A stretch of DNA of 64,000 bases from Mesodorylaimus sp. YZB2_4 (lineage: Eukaryota > Nematoda > Enoplea > Dorylaimida > Dorylaimidae). The position numbers and the translations under genes were made by a program. The DNA lies in contig JASANH010000916.1 in NCBI GenBank assembly GCA_030248295.1, positions 642,303 through 706,302 of the forward strand. The letters run 5' to 3'. Below are positions 41,905 through 53,060 of the stretch, in pieces. The notes under the pieces are model-generated. The model did not search any database. It had not been told where the DNA came from and saw only the letters and a program-made list of their open reading frames with translations. How positions within the stretch are numbered: the stretch's first letter is position 1; each line of letters opens with the position of its first letter.

Positions 41905-43425
41905 ATGATTTTCCATTTGACCTCATTTATCTGCCTCTTGGCTGCGGGCACTTTTGTCAGCTCGGCTCCTGCACTTCACGAGTCATCGGTATGTGGGTTG
42001 GATTTCACTCCTGGATTACTATATATACAGTCCTTGCCATGACTTTTCAGAGAGCGATGATTCATGAACTGACGAGGGAGCTGTCTCAAAGTAAGTACAG
42101 TAAGCAGAGTACAATGCATTGCAGTGTGTGTCTTACCCTGCCAAGAGACTGAGAGGTGCATTGCAATCAGGCATACTGTACGCATAGAACTGGAAGATAT
42201 TTATCTGATTCTGACAAACTTGCTTCTGCATTACTGGAGTTACAGTATGCACCCACGGTCAAACCTAACCAGTCCTATTCCTTCAGCTGAATTGACCGAA
42301 TCTCCGCGCATCCACATCAACAAGGCGTCTCCCTCGCAGCTCATAGTTCGCGAAGGAGAGTCGGTTACGTTGGAGTGCAATGCGGTTGGTGTCCCTACGC
42401 CTGTGGTCTTCTGGCGAAAGAATGGCCACCGTGTCCAACAAGCCAGCGGAGACCATGAGGGGAATTACTTCGAGAAGCTTAGTAATATCGGATCGACCAC
42501 GGTGGAGAGCGCGTCTACAATCGGACGCCTGTATCTGGATTGCGTGCAACCATCGATAGCTGGCGAATATGAATGCGTTGCGGATAATGGGTTTAAAAAA
42601 GTAGTGAATAAGACGCTGGTGATCGTCGTACCGCGTAAGCATTCTTGCTGCATTTTGGGGATGCACTACAGTATGCCAAGGCTGCATGATTATGAAGCTT
42701 GGGGCATTCCACGTAACCGTTTCTTTACAAACCAGCTACAGTATGCAAGCCCCAGCCCCATAATCCATACCCCACCCGTGGGAAGCAGTATGCACTCTGG
42801 GAAAGACCACCCATCGCTTATTCTGCCATTCGAGGTGTTCTCTATTGCAGGTGACCCGCTGCTGGTTACCGACTACATGGAAGACGCGCCCAATTGCCTA
42901 GCTCTGCGAGCTGCCAGCAGTGTCCTGTCGGACCCAACGGTTGCAGTGGCACCGCGTATATTTCTATTCACCGAATGGCGATTTGAGCAGGACGGTAACA
43001 ATGTCCAGTTATTTTGTCGAGCCAGTGGCTACCCTCAGCCCCAGATTAGCTGGTTGAATGAAAATTTGGAGCCTGTACAGATTGGAGAAAATAGTTCTGT
43101 AAGTGCTATCAGCTTTGATTGTCGACAAGTCTAACATTGCTTTTTCATGTCCATATATTTAGATTTTGTCCAATGGGGATCTGTTTCTGAGAAACGTTCA
43201 GCAAATGAGCCAATATTTTTGTGTGGCATCGAATTCAGCAGGCGAGGTGCAAATGGATACGTTCCTCTATGTTACCAAGGTAAGGAGACCACTCCTCTTT
43301 AAGGAGTCCATGATGACTAGTTGGGTCAGGCTGGGCTGTCACTGCGTTCGGATGCAAGTATACTTTGTTGAAATCCACCTGACCATTTTTTTCCTTTCTA
43401 GGTTAACGAAGACAACGAAAGTTGA
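41905..43425 (+). CDS. Secreted two-Ig-domain protein, ImpL2/ZIG-like
   Basis: Predicted secreted protein of 286 aa, from exons 41905-41988, 42051-42090, 42287-42634, 42851-43098, 43163-43279 and 43402-43425; all phases agree. The first exon encodes a clear signal peptide (MIFHLTSFICLLAAGTFVSS). Ig domain 1 has Cys72, Trp84 and Cys138 and the block RLYLDC before EYECVADNG. Ig domain 2 has Cys213, Trp225 and Cys260 (YFCVASNSAG). Two Ig domains with this first-domain block are typical of insect ImpL2 and nematode ZIG proteins, which bind insulin-like peptides or act in neural maintenance. A ligand is not shown by sequence. A 5' UTR exon ending at 41821 (AAG/GTGAGT) likely precedes it, since an acceptor lies two bases 5' of the ATG. 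The last exon is only eight codons including the stop. Other two-Ig secreted proteins remain possible. Confidence 0.78.
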
Positions 43426-43992
43426 TTTTATCCAGCTATGTGTGACCTTCAGGAGGGAAGTATCGCTGATGTGAATCTGCTGGATCTCGTGATACAAACC
43501 AAAGTATAATTTAGGACAGTTATCGAGCTATTCGGGCCTGCGAGTTTTTAATTGAGCATTGCACTTTTATGTCACTGTCTGTGTCTGTCATTGAGCTTTT
43601 TGTGCATTTGTTCCATCATTGTGGCATCTTGGATTTGTATTTTATGTACCTACAGTACCTGATTCGAATATTGAACCTGGTAGTCGCCATGCGTAAAATA
43701 CATCAAAGTCATGAAACGTCTTGAACTAGAGACCAGCGGGAACATTTTTAGGCGGCCTTCTACTGTAGGGGCTTTTGCAGCTACTATGCAAATAACCGAC
43801 AAAATATGGCATTTGGGCAATCTTACTCAAGAATCTGATCGTGAGTGCACACGACATTGTTCCGACAGACTGCAGAACCAAATGTGTCATATTGCCTCGA
43901 GCGGGCAAACACGTTGCCATGTCTTTCAAAGGGTCGGATTTTTAGTGCTCTTTAGTGCTTAGTGCTCCATTGTTTCTAGAAATATCGGACGC

Positions 43993-43998
43993 AATAAA
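43993..43998 (+). terminator. Candidate poly(A) signal of the two-Ig gene
   Basis: AATAAA on the plus strand, 568 bases after the stop at 43425. It was the first canonical hexamer noticed downstream, so the assignment is tentative. Confidence 0.3.
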
Positions 43999-44757
43999 GC
44001 TTGGCTCTACCAGCTAGAAGGCACGCCTCATCGATACAAGTGCGTAATCGATCCACACCTTTCCGCTCTCCCATCCTGTCTCTTATCGTCAAACGTCGGG
44101 TACAACAGGATGTTATAAAGGTCCCCGGGAGCTGGGTGCATCCTGTCATAGGACTTATAATCCCCATAATCCATCGTGCCGACCAGAACAGGAGCATGTC
44201 CACAAAACGCGACCAGTGTAACTGTTCGGCGCATGACTACTGATAGAGTATGACGAAGGAGAGGCCAGTCCTAAAGATAGGACGTCAGGTGGAAAACGTA
44301 AGACGTCAGCAAAATGGGCAACTACCCGTGGAACTTTGCCCCAAGTTTGTCAAAGTACCTTTTACTGGACGAGAAAGCGGAACTATTCCTTGCGCCCACG
44401 GACTTCACACGTGAGCGGAACAATTTCAAGAGACAAAACCTTCTCGAAATACACTAAAACGTATTTTTGGCAGCTTGAAAACAAGGTATTAGGTAATTTT
44501 GCACGAAGCGTGTTCTGAGGAAGACACTGTTGATAAGAGGACTGCAAGATGAAAATTTAAGCCACGGGGCCATTCAAATACGACGTCGTACGCCAGGGGG
44601 GAGAGGGTTTTCCTCCCTTTCGAAGTCTCCTGCTAGAGCTTAATTACGGTCAGATGAGCACAGGTCCGCCACTTTTAGGTCACTTACAGCATTCATGATA
44701 GTTTTGGTTATAATGATGTGGATTGGCCAGACTCACGATCAGTTTGTTATAGGAAGC

Positions 44758-45130
44758 AGCCGCGTTGGTGCGGCGCGGTTTCAGCATTTGTCTCTCCAAA
44801 TTGGTCAGTAGCGCGGCTGGACTCAGCCTGGGTTCAATTCCTGGCGATGGAGGTCTGTTTGCCAACCAGAAACCCTCGCTGACCTTGCACGCCAGGCCGT
44901 GGGGGACTCACCCGGTAACATAGAGGTGCTCAGAGTGGAGATACAGAAGCCAAACGAGGAGACAGTCTCAGCTGCTGAACAAGGGGCAAGGTTCAAAGCC
45001 CGCCCGCCATCGTCCAAGAAAGTCGGTGTTTAATCGAGGATGTCCTCGTGCAGAGGTGCTACTGGTGGGGTCGCGCGGAGGGAAGCTGGTGTGTGAGCTG
45101 GTTCCCGTACAGCCTCGCTTACTTAGAACT
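44758..45130 (+). mobile_element. tRNA-derived SINE, family A, copy 2
   Basis: Shares the A-box region, a B-box-like GGTTCAATTC (44831-44840), and the body blocks accctcgctgaccttgcacg and gccaggccgtgggggactca with the copy at 3972-4360. Same strand. The 3' end passes into G/C-rich and A-rich sequence. Confidence 0.8.
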
Positions 45131-45512
45131 TTCCTCCTGCCCGGGGGGCCCAAAACTCTTCCCCCCAAAAAACAAAAAAATTAGAAAAAAATTTTTAAAA
45201 ATTTTTTTTTTTTTTCTTCTTCGATTTTCGACAAGTCCATTTCAAAAATTCACAAACAATTTTTGGGAATTGAAGGCGTAGAGCCAAGCTGTGAAACCAT
45301 CAGCACATTTTACCTCTGCCAAATTCGTACTGAAATCAAATTACTAAATGTCTCTAAACATACCGAAAAACATTGTTGGAACGTACATATATCGATATCA
45401 GCATGGCAACATATGGACTCGTACGAAATATGGACATGAGCAGCGGCAGGGTGAAGTGCGGCTATACTCATGAAATTTTTTTGAAATATGTCTACTCCCC
45501 CTTTGCAGTTTG

Positions 45513-45600
45513 GGGGGGGGGGGGGGGGGTATTGGCTTGTGTGACGTCAAAAGGGGGGTCAGGCGCAAAACGACAAAATACGATTGGGGGGGGGGGGGGG
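45513..45600 (+). repeat. Two long poly-G runs
   Basis: Runs of about 18 G (about 45512-45529) and 15 G (about 45586-45600) are separated by a segment that also contains TGACGTCA. Similar runs lie at about 18878 (17 C), 24827 (12 G) and 24994 (17 G). Length may be unreliable in the assembly. Confidence 0.7.
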
Positions 45601-46181
45601 AAGGTAAAAAATTGCTGATTTGCATACGACGTCGTTTTTGAACGACCCCCATGCCATAGTTGCAGACTCTAAAACCAAGTCCACGCAATTGCAGAATAGA
45701 CGAGAAACACAAATGAAAAAGTGCAGTTTTTGTTTTAATTTTTTTTGTTGCATTAATTTTAAGTACAGTGCATTCCCCGTCAGGTGCCTGCCATGAGATC
45801 CAAAAAGCATCATTTCATAAATCTAGTCGCAGAATCTTCCTTTGTTTCCGTGTTTATGACAGTATATGGGGCAAAACTTCCTTATTGATACACAGTACAT
45901 CAGTAACCACTCATGGTATCACATTATGGCTGTCTCATTGGCGGAAGGCGTCTGAAGAAAGCCCAGTAGCAGTCAGTAATTTTGGGGACCTGGACAGAGT
46001 TGGAGCAAATTTGGTGCACATTAAGTACGGAACTATGTAAATACAATGTCACAGAAACGCCAGCTACGTCTGGCAAGGGACATGGTCCGACCATACAGAA
46101 TGTCCAAGTGCCAAGTGTGCGGTACTCCTGAAATATAGTCAGTGCACACCTGCATTCAATGTCTACAAAAGGGAGTACAAA

Positions 46182-46213
46182 GCCCACTTTGACGGTATGC
46201 CGTCAAAGTGGGC
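46182..46213. repeat. 14-bp stem, 4-base loop hairpin
   Basis: gcccactttgacgg and ccgtcaaagtgggc are perfectly complementary around TATG. It lies 350 bases 5' of the polyprotein core promoter. No poly-U tail follows and the organism is an animal, so I do not call it a terminator. Confidence 0.8.
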
Positions 46214-46558
46214 TACACGTAGGAGAAAGCTGGGGAGGGAAGGAAAGGGGATGCTACAGTAAAATCTGACTACACGTTGAAGTTCCAAATATAAAACTAT
46301 ACACCCAACAGCACGCGACTAGTAATGCTACACGTAGGGGAAAGCATGTCGAGCAGCTCATCGTGAGCTTCGCTGGAACGAACTTGTGACGCATGCAACA
46401 CTGGCTGTCATGTCTCACCTGGCCGAACTCGGCGCAACACACAATGCCAAATCGAATAAATGGGGCGACCTCGACATTGAATAGATTCATTCACGTCCAA
46501 CAGCGCTGATCATACAAGAGAGCACAATTCTGGCCCGAAAAGATGTAATGCAACTTCC

Positions 46559-46610
46559 TATAAAAGGGGGCCTCACCGCCCATCCCGACACCCATCAACT
46601 CAGTTCAATC
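46559..46610 (+). promoter_or_regulatory. TATA core promoter of the polyprotein gene
   Basis: TATAAAAG at 46559-46566 is followed by tcaactcagttcaatcag, with a TCAGT-type initiator near 46600. The signal-peptide ATG is at 46654, leaving a short 5' leader. This is the clearest TATA promoter in the window and fits a strongly expressed secreted product. Confidence 0.65.
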
Positions 46611-46653
46611 AGTAAATTCCTTACTCTGAACTGATTGGAAGACAAGTTGGAGA

Positions 46654-47977
46654 ATGAAGGTCCTCATCTCGCTCGCTCTGCTGACCCTTCTGGCACTGAC
46701 CAGAGGTGGTCAGCCAAGTCAAGCAATGCCTGAACGAGCAGGACACGACGGCCAAGGTCAAGTGCGTGGCCAACGCGCTCGGATCGGACGTGGTCGAAGC
46801 TGCCCAGAAGGTGGACACTCTGGTCAAAGAGGCCGGCCAGGACGTCCTCGGCTTCCTGAAGGCCAAGAAGGAGCAGATCCACAAATACCTCGAGAGCAAG
46901 CAAGGCTTCTTCGACAAGATCCACGACAAGGGGCACGAGTTAAAGGAGAAGGCTGACAGTCTGAAGGACAAAGCCGAAGCGTGGTTCCACGAGAAATTTG
47001 GCAAATCTGAGAAGCGCGCTCTGCCGACCTCGGAGGACCTGATCCTGCTCAAGTATATTCTGGGCCAATGCCAGCAGGCCAACCCCGACCTGAACGCAAT
47101 CGAGTGCGCGGTGGCCTTGTTCGGACAAGAAGCCAAGGAGAAAGTGGACGGGTTGCTGGAAAGCGCCAAGGCCAAGGCTGAGCAACTGCAAGAAAAGTTG
47201 GGCGGTGCTGTTGACAAGGTCAAGGAGAAGGCCAATGAGCTGAAGGAGGGTGCTCAGTCTTGGTTCAATGATCATTTCGGTAAACGCCAGAAACGCGACT
47301 TGCCAACTCAGGCCGAGGTGCAACTGGCCAAGAGGGTCAAGGTAAGAGGGTGCTGAGAGGCTTCCGCTCATGCTTCTAAACGGATCCCAAAGGAATAGCT
47401 TTGGTGGGACTCGAACCCTAGGCCGTACTCGGGCTCACATCCTACCCGTTTGTACCATCTACAGATCTGCATGGACATGACTGGCGACAAGACCCCGACC
47501 AACTGCCTGGAGAAGATTTTGGGGGCAAACCACGCCGAGGTCGACTTTGTCAAGTTGGACACCATCGTCAAGTACGAAGCGGTGTTGGAGGAGCTGAAGG
47601 AATTCTTCGAGTACCAAAAGCAGGGACACAGCCTCAAGGAATTCATCGAATACAAAAAGCAGCAAAAGCGTCAAAAGCGTGGCATTCCGTCCGGGGACGA
47701 CCTCCTCGTGTTCAAGTACATCATCGACCAGTGCCAGAAGGCCAACCCGGACAAGAGTGCCGTCAGCTGTGCTGTGGCCCTCTACGGCCCGGACATTGCC
47801 TCGGCAGCGAAGGGAAAGTTCGAAGGGGTCGTGGACAGTGTGAAGGCCACAAGCGAGCAGCTGCAGCAATATTTGTACAGTAATTACGGCAGCTTCCTCG
47901 ACTCGGTCAAGGGCAAGGCTAGTGAGCTGAAGCAAAGTGCTCAAACGTGGTTCGAAAAGAACTTTGGATCTAACTAG
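46654..47977 (+). CDS. Secreted repeat polyprotein with dibasic cleavage sites (novel family)
   Basis: I do not recognise this family. The ATG at 46654 opens a signal peptide (MKVLISLALLTLLALT). The mature frame is +1 relative to it and opens right after a TGA at 46697-46699, so a frame break lies at about 46697-46710. From 46706 the frame runs to 47341, then a 123-base intron (GTAAGAG..CTACAG), then 47465-47977. Four related units of about 85-105 aa follow: 46706-47017, 47018-47296, 47297-47680 and 47681-47977. Each has a cysteine pair near its start (such as QCQQANPDLNAIEC), long Lys/Glu-rich amphipathic helices and an end like SWFNDHFG. Units are separated by SEKR, KRQKR and QKRQKR, candidate furin/PC sites, followed by ALPT, DLPT or GIPS. 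Codons are GC-rich, unlike neighbours. Nematode polyprotein allergens share the architecture but not visibly the sequence. The intron holds a tRNA-like GGACTCGAACCC piece. Confidence 0.72.
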
Positions 47978-47999
47978 GAAGAGTCTGTGCCCGGGAGAA

Positions 48000-48005
48000 A
48001 TTAAA
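48000..48005 (+). terminator. ATTAAA poly(A) signal of the polyprotein gene
   Basis: ATTAAA, the common variant hexamer, begins 22 bases after the TAG at 47975-47977. A very short 3' UTR matches the short leader and the compact, highly expressed look of the gene. Confidence 0.5.
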
Positions 48006-50368
48006 ATGAGAATTAGTGTTCTGTGTTGATTAGCCTATATAATTGATTGCATATTATGTGGGTACGTTTTACTGCGAGGGATAAAAAGTGAGACGCATGA
48101 GTTGTTGTTTAAAACACTGTTGTTATCTAAGTTCTAAGTATTCCATGTTCAATCAATGGTTGGGCCCTTGTAGTCCGCGAGTAGACACGAAGCAAATGAG
48201 AGAAGTACTGTAGAATCGGCAAAAGGTATAATTTGTCGCGAAGGCGAGCCAGAACATGGAAACGCGCATGCCAGCCAATGAGGGGTAACATGAGAGGATA
48301 GCCACGGCATTTTTGTGAAGTGACAGCATGAAGGAGGATGGAGGGTTCTCCTACTGTCGTTCTGTGTAAATCGAATGTACGGCTCGTTATCAAGCGGTTC
48401 TTCGAAATATACCGCATCAACGTACCGTATCAACCGTATAAAAAAAACGTGTAATTCTGCCGTCGACAAAGTCGATTTCCACTACGCCAACAATCGACGA
48501 CAATAATGTCAGACAGTTCGCATGCTAATACTAGGTGCCAAAGACCCCACACCACAGGACTACCTGTCTGATATCATCTTGCGCTAGCAGAATTCTGGGC
48601 AGCAAGTTAGAAGTATAAAAGCCTGGCCCAGCGAAGACGATTTGTTTTCAGCTGTATTCCTGCCCCGGCCTGTCTGGTTCCTGAACGGTATGAGTCGGGA
48701 CACTCACTCTGACATAAAATGAGCGTGCACGTGGGCTGTGGCAAAAGATTCAGAATCGGGGTCCTCACGCTCATACTCATATTTGACTCAATGCCCAAGA
48801 AAGTACATGCACTATAGGAGCGGCAGAGACAGAGGAGGGGGTGTGCTTGACATTATGAGGTCCTCCTCATATCTAAATAATGCACATGTTAGCAGAGTGA
48901 TCTACTGAATGTAAATTATTGTGAGGCAATTCAATTCAAGAGGCCGAGATTGTTGTTGCGCAAAACGCAGAAAACATGAATTCAGAAATACTGTACGCGA
49001 GCATATGGAAATTGTAAGGCGTGAGTACTGTATTGCAGGCTGTGATACTCATTGCTCAATCGTTGAAAAGCCATGGCGTATGCTCCTACTAGGCATATTG
49101 GGAACTTAACACCTATTGTACCATGACAACGATTGAGCTCTGGTGGATCCAATGAGACTCAAGCAGGGGATGCTTACATGCCTTTCAGCATTTTAGAATA
49201 ACATTTCCCATGTCATGTTTATTGACTAAGAGCATGCAACGAAAGACATGCTTTGGACATGCCTTGGAACGAGTACGGATTCCCACGAAATCTCTTGCAC
49301 AGAGGCTTTCCAAGTTTGTGAAGCAGATTTCTCGTGGTTTCCTTACCAAATTGCCAAAGCCGGACTGGTTGCTTGGCAGAATCATATTTCGAAGTCGTTT
49401 TACTATTCTTACATTTACCTTCAAACGTCTACCGGGATTAACAAAATGTATTTCCGCTATACATATTTAATGTCCGCTCTCCATCGCACCGATAGTCATT
49501 GACTGACAATAACCACACACGTTTTCACCTCACACTAACCACAATAATACTGCCATTAAGAGGCCGAGTCACTCAGCTAGAGCGGCCGCCAAGATGTTTT
49601 ACGAGAAACACCAAAGAACAACCCGATGATTGTGTTCACCACGTACAACATATACTGTATGCAGCAAGTGGTAAATGTTGAAGGTCATCAATGTTGTGAA
49701 TCTTTTTGAACCGCTCAACGTCTTTGGCTCAGTTTGTCAGAAGAGGATTTTGTAAAGCTCTTATTTTAGTTTTCGTTTTCTTAAATTCACCGCCGTCGTC
49801 CAACGATAATTTTTCTGCTTATCCCTCGAAGTTCCGGGCGATTGTGAGAGAGAGACTGACGACTCTTGCTGAGCTCTATGCACGGAACCATCCTTCCTTG
49901 TCTTATTTTTGACGCGAATCTCACGAACGTGTTCACAGGGACTGCCGTAACGAGTCGCGTGATGTTGGCCAGGGGAACACAATCTAGAAAATGAGAGAAT
50001 ATGTTATTATCAAGGATTATTACGCTCGACTTGATATTTTGTATTCTCCAAAGGGGCATGCGTGATTAGCGCAGAAACTGGTCGGCTCTGATACGCACAG
50101 GAATGAGGTAAGTGTTGCTGAAGTTCAGCCTTTGCACTAATCTACTGCGGATGCCGGCACAGATGCGGCTTAGGAGATAATCTACACCATGCGACATAAC
50201 GCAGGCAGTGACTGGAAGAGAAATGCAAGGGTCAGCCAAGATTGCTGGCATCATTTTAAAGGTCTGTACGCAGTTTTGCACAGATTTGAAGTTACTGAGC
50301 GCTCTTTATACCCCTAAATTCAGGAAACCTGGAATCCACATTCTCTAGCAGTCAAGATATAATCATGC
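48006..50368. other. Intergenic between polyprotein gene and HIF-alpha
   Basis: No recognisable gene. Short open frames on both strands have no family resemblance. Part of the 50.0-50.37 kb stretch should be HIF-alpha 3' UTR (minus strand). Confidence 0.45.
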
Positions 50369-53060
50369 TTACTTGCTGTTATATCGACCGTCCCAGGGCA
50401 AATCGTGCAAAATCGTTCCCTCCTCTGTTGCCACTGTATCAAATGATTCCGCTCCACATTTTTCAAAATCGTCATTGGTTGAAAAATAATCGATTAGATT
50501 ATCAGAACCCAAATTTTCCATGATTTTATCCCAATCAGCATCGAGCGGAGGTGCTGAGAGATCGATAAATGTAGGTAAATATGATAATAATTCACTCTCT
50601 GATGGCACATTGGCCAATAATACATCAGAAGTAGACGACAGTAGTTCTTCGCCGTTTTCACAAAAGGACATCGATTCCAAACATGTCTCGCCGAAACTAA
50701 TCAATGAAGGCATTGACGACGCAGACGGAGGCCTTGTGGAAGCTGGATCGGAGCAGGACAAGACCGGATTCGTAAACTGGTCATAATCGATTGGAAATAA
50801 ATCGCTACCAGCAGCAGTCGGAGGAGCACTTTGAGATTGATGACCACTGAAACGTTGAACAGCACTAAGAACCTTGTCTTTGAGGTAGAGTGCACAGAAA
50901 TGGGTTATAGAATTCACGCACCAGGATTTGGGGAATAAGTAGGCTGTGGTCACAAAAATGACACAAAATTTTGATGGGAAAAAAACAAAAAATGGACAAT
51001 CAGTGAAAACCATCTAAAAATCGATCACTATCCCTCCAGCTCATATCCCTCCCTTCCAGTTTCATGCCCCTTCAAAACTGTTACCTTAAAACCTGATGAA
51101 CACAAACCACCGACTTTTGATAAGTTCCACGAATGTTTTGCACCAACAGCATTAATTCTGTTATGGTCCAAAAATACTCGTCTCGTTGAGTGACAAGTCT
51201 GTAATACCCTGTTGTACCATGCCCGTATTTGTGCACTAAAACGGGAATCGTCCACCTTTCATAGTTTCTTGCAACCCGCAATACTTACTTTTTCGTACCC
51301 CGTCAACAACTATCCTCACATCGTCAGGATGCACCAACTGAAAATAAGATTTGCCATAGACGACTTTCGGATTTTCCAAGCCAATAATGTTTGCAAATCT
51401 GCAAAGCCTTTCTTTCAAAACGAGAACCCGTCGAAATTGAAGCAGGCTCACTTTTCGTCACAATTCCTGAACTTCATATCCATTTCATGTCTGGTAGTAA
51501 TTTCTTGAGCAGGTGACGATGCAGCCCGACGAGTTGATGACAACCCAAAGGGGACGCAATAAATCAATCTAATTTCATCATCAGACAGTTTTGATCGATT
51601 CTGCGCGATTCCCGTGTCCGCATTTTGTACAGAATTCCGACATGTCATTGGTTTTGTGGCGTAGGCTTGCAGAGGCTAAAAATAAGACAAGGAAATGTGC
51701 TTTCTTGTGACGGATAAAGCCTAAATCCTACAAAGCAACACGAATGCGGAAGTTATTCGCTAAGCTACTAGCGGCTTATTGATCGAATGGCCCTGAAGCA
51801 GAGTGGACATCCAATTTTTCGCACTTCCCCCTAGCTCAGCCCAATATCGATCGCATTATCCAGCTAGTTTCAGAGCCTGAGCTCCTCAGAGCACAACTTT
51901 CAGAGGAAACCAGTTCTCATCAAACAAAGCTGTTTGCGGAGATTTCGGAAACGTGAGTTTGGGATGTCGAATTGGTGCATTTCAAGTATAATGAATTGAA
52001 AAAGCTGCACTTCCTTGACTCAGCTGTTTTGGTCTGGTGTGTTTAGGATAAAAGCAGCTAGCATATTTAGTCTCACGCAACCTGACCTCGACTTACTTCA
52101 AACACAGCAACGGTCAATTTACGAGCTCTGCCACCCCGCGCGGTCAGAGCAGTTTTCATTCGAAAGAACGTTTCGGTGGATTCATTGCCTGCACCACTTT
52201 CGACTTTACATAAATGCTCGCGCAGGTTAGACCAGTCGTCTGATTCCACATAGTCGCGTAAATATCTGCCAATCAGATCAGCCTGAAATCGTAAACTAGC
52301 GTTGGGAGTTTTTGAGCACGTGCGTGTGTTATTTTTATCACGTGCATAGGCTTTTACGCGTGCCACACGTTTTATGCATCTGTGCTTACGGTTGCTCCTC
52401 TCTGGATTCGGTGCACTGGTGTAGGCAAACAGACAAGTTGCAAATAACTTACTTGGGTAAAACCGAGGCAATCAGCTACGCTGCTTGTCACAAAAAGTAG
52501 CTGGCCAACTTTGTTTACCACCATCACAAAACCTTCCAAGCATTGGAACAAGCTACTTTCTTCGTGGACACCGAACTCTGTGCTGGTGGATGGAGTTAGT
52601 CTGGCAGCATTGTCAGCCAGAGTCAGCGCAATCTTGTAGGACGGTGTGGCGATGCTGGTGGAAAAGTCTGAAAATGCGACACAAGAACATTGATCATCTG
52701 CAACAATGAAGCAATGCAACGTGTGCTTACAAGACTGCGCTGCTCGTCGCAATCTGTAAAGAGTCAAGATAAGTCGAAGCACGGCCATACGATCCAGTTG
52801 GTAGATTGTTTGTCGATCAATGTTCGGCAAACTGTCCACCAATTTAGCAAATAGCTCTGATTCTGACAATCTCCTTGATTTTGCAGCATTTCGAGAATGA
52901 TCGCGTTTCTCGTCTTCGATACTTCGAGTTACTGGAACGTGATCACGGCCAGATTTTGGCTTGTTTCGTCCTAAAAGCAGCGGCGCACACAATGCGACAG
53001 TGCTTACTCGTTTCTTGCCAATCTGTACGCCTTACCTCGAACAGAACTCTTTCGAGACAT
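50369..53060 (-). CDS. Hif1a: Hypoxia-inducible factor alpha subunit (bHLH-PAS), short form
   Basis: Transcription factor that pairs with ARNT to activate hypoxia genes. Eight exons join in phase: 53060-53036, 52970-52731, 52667-52453, 52282-52097, 51675-51452, 51398-51289, 51235-51085 and 50864-50369, giving 548 aa. The bHLH basic region reads RDHSRNAAKSRR (about 31-42), close to the HIF basic region. PAS-A spans about 100-225 with FFRMKTALTARGGRARKL. PAS-B spans about 265-385 and includes MDMKFRNCDEK, YGKSYFQLVHPDD, GTTGYYRL and VVCVHQVLSAVQ. A segment of about 15-20 residues between PAS-A and the PMTC block is missing relative to vertebrates, so a small exon may be unread. The tail (384-548) is much shorter than in most HIF-alpha. 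It has no LxxLAP motif; the nearest sequence is LSYLPTFIDL at 477-486. SIM/trachealess-type bHLH-PAS proteins are less likely because of the PAS-B matches. Confidence 0.87.

Noticed and set aside
46182-46213. Rho-independent terminator
   Set aside because: A strong hairpin, but no U-tract and a eukaryotic context.
46621-47235. 204-codon minus-strand frame over the polyprotein gene
   Set aside because: Antisense of a GC-rich, repeat-coding exon; the plus strand has promoter, signal peptide, splice sites and repeat structure.
47402-47450. tRNA in the polyprotein intron
   Set aside because: Only a B-box-like GGGTTCGAGTCC half is present; too short for a tRNA.
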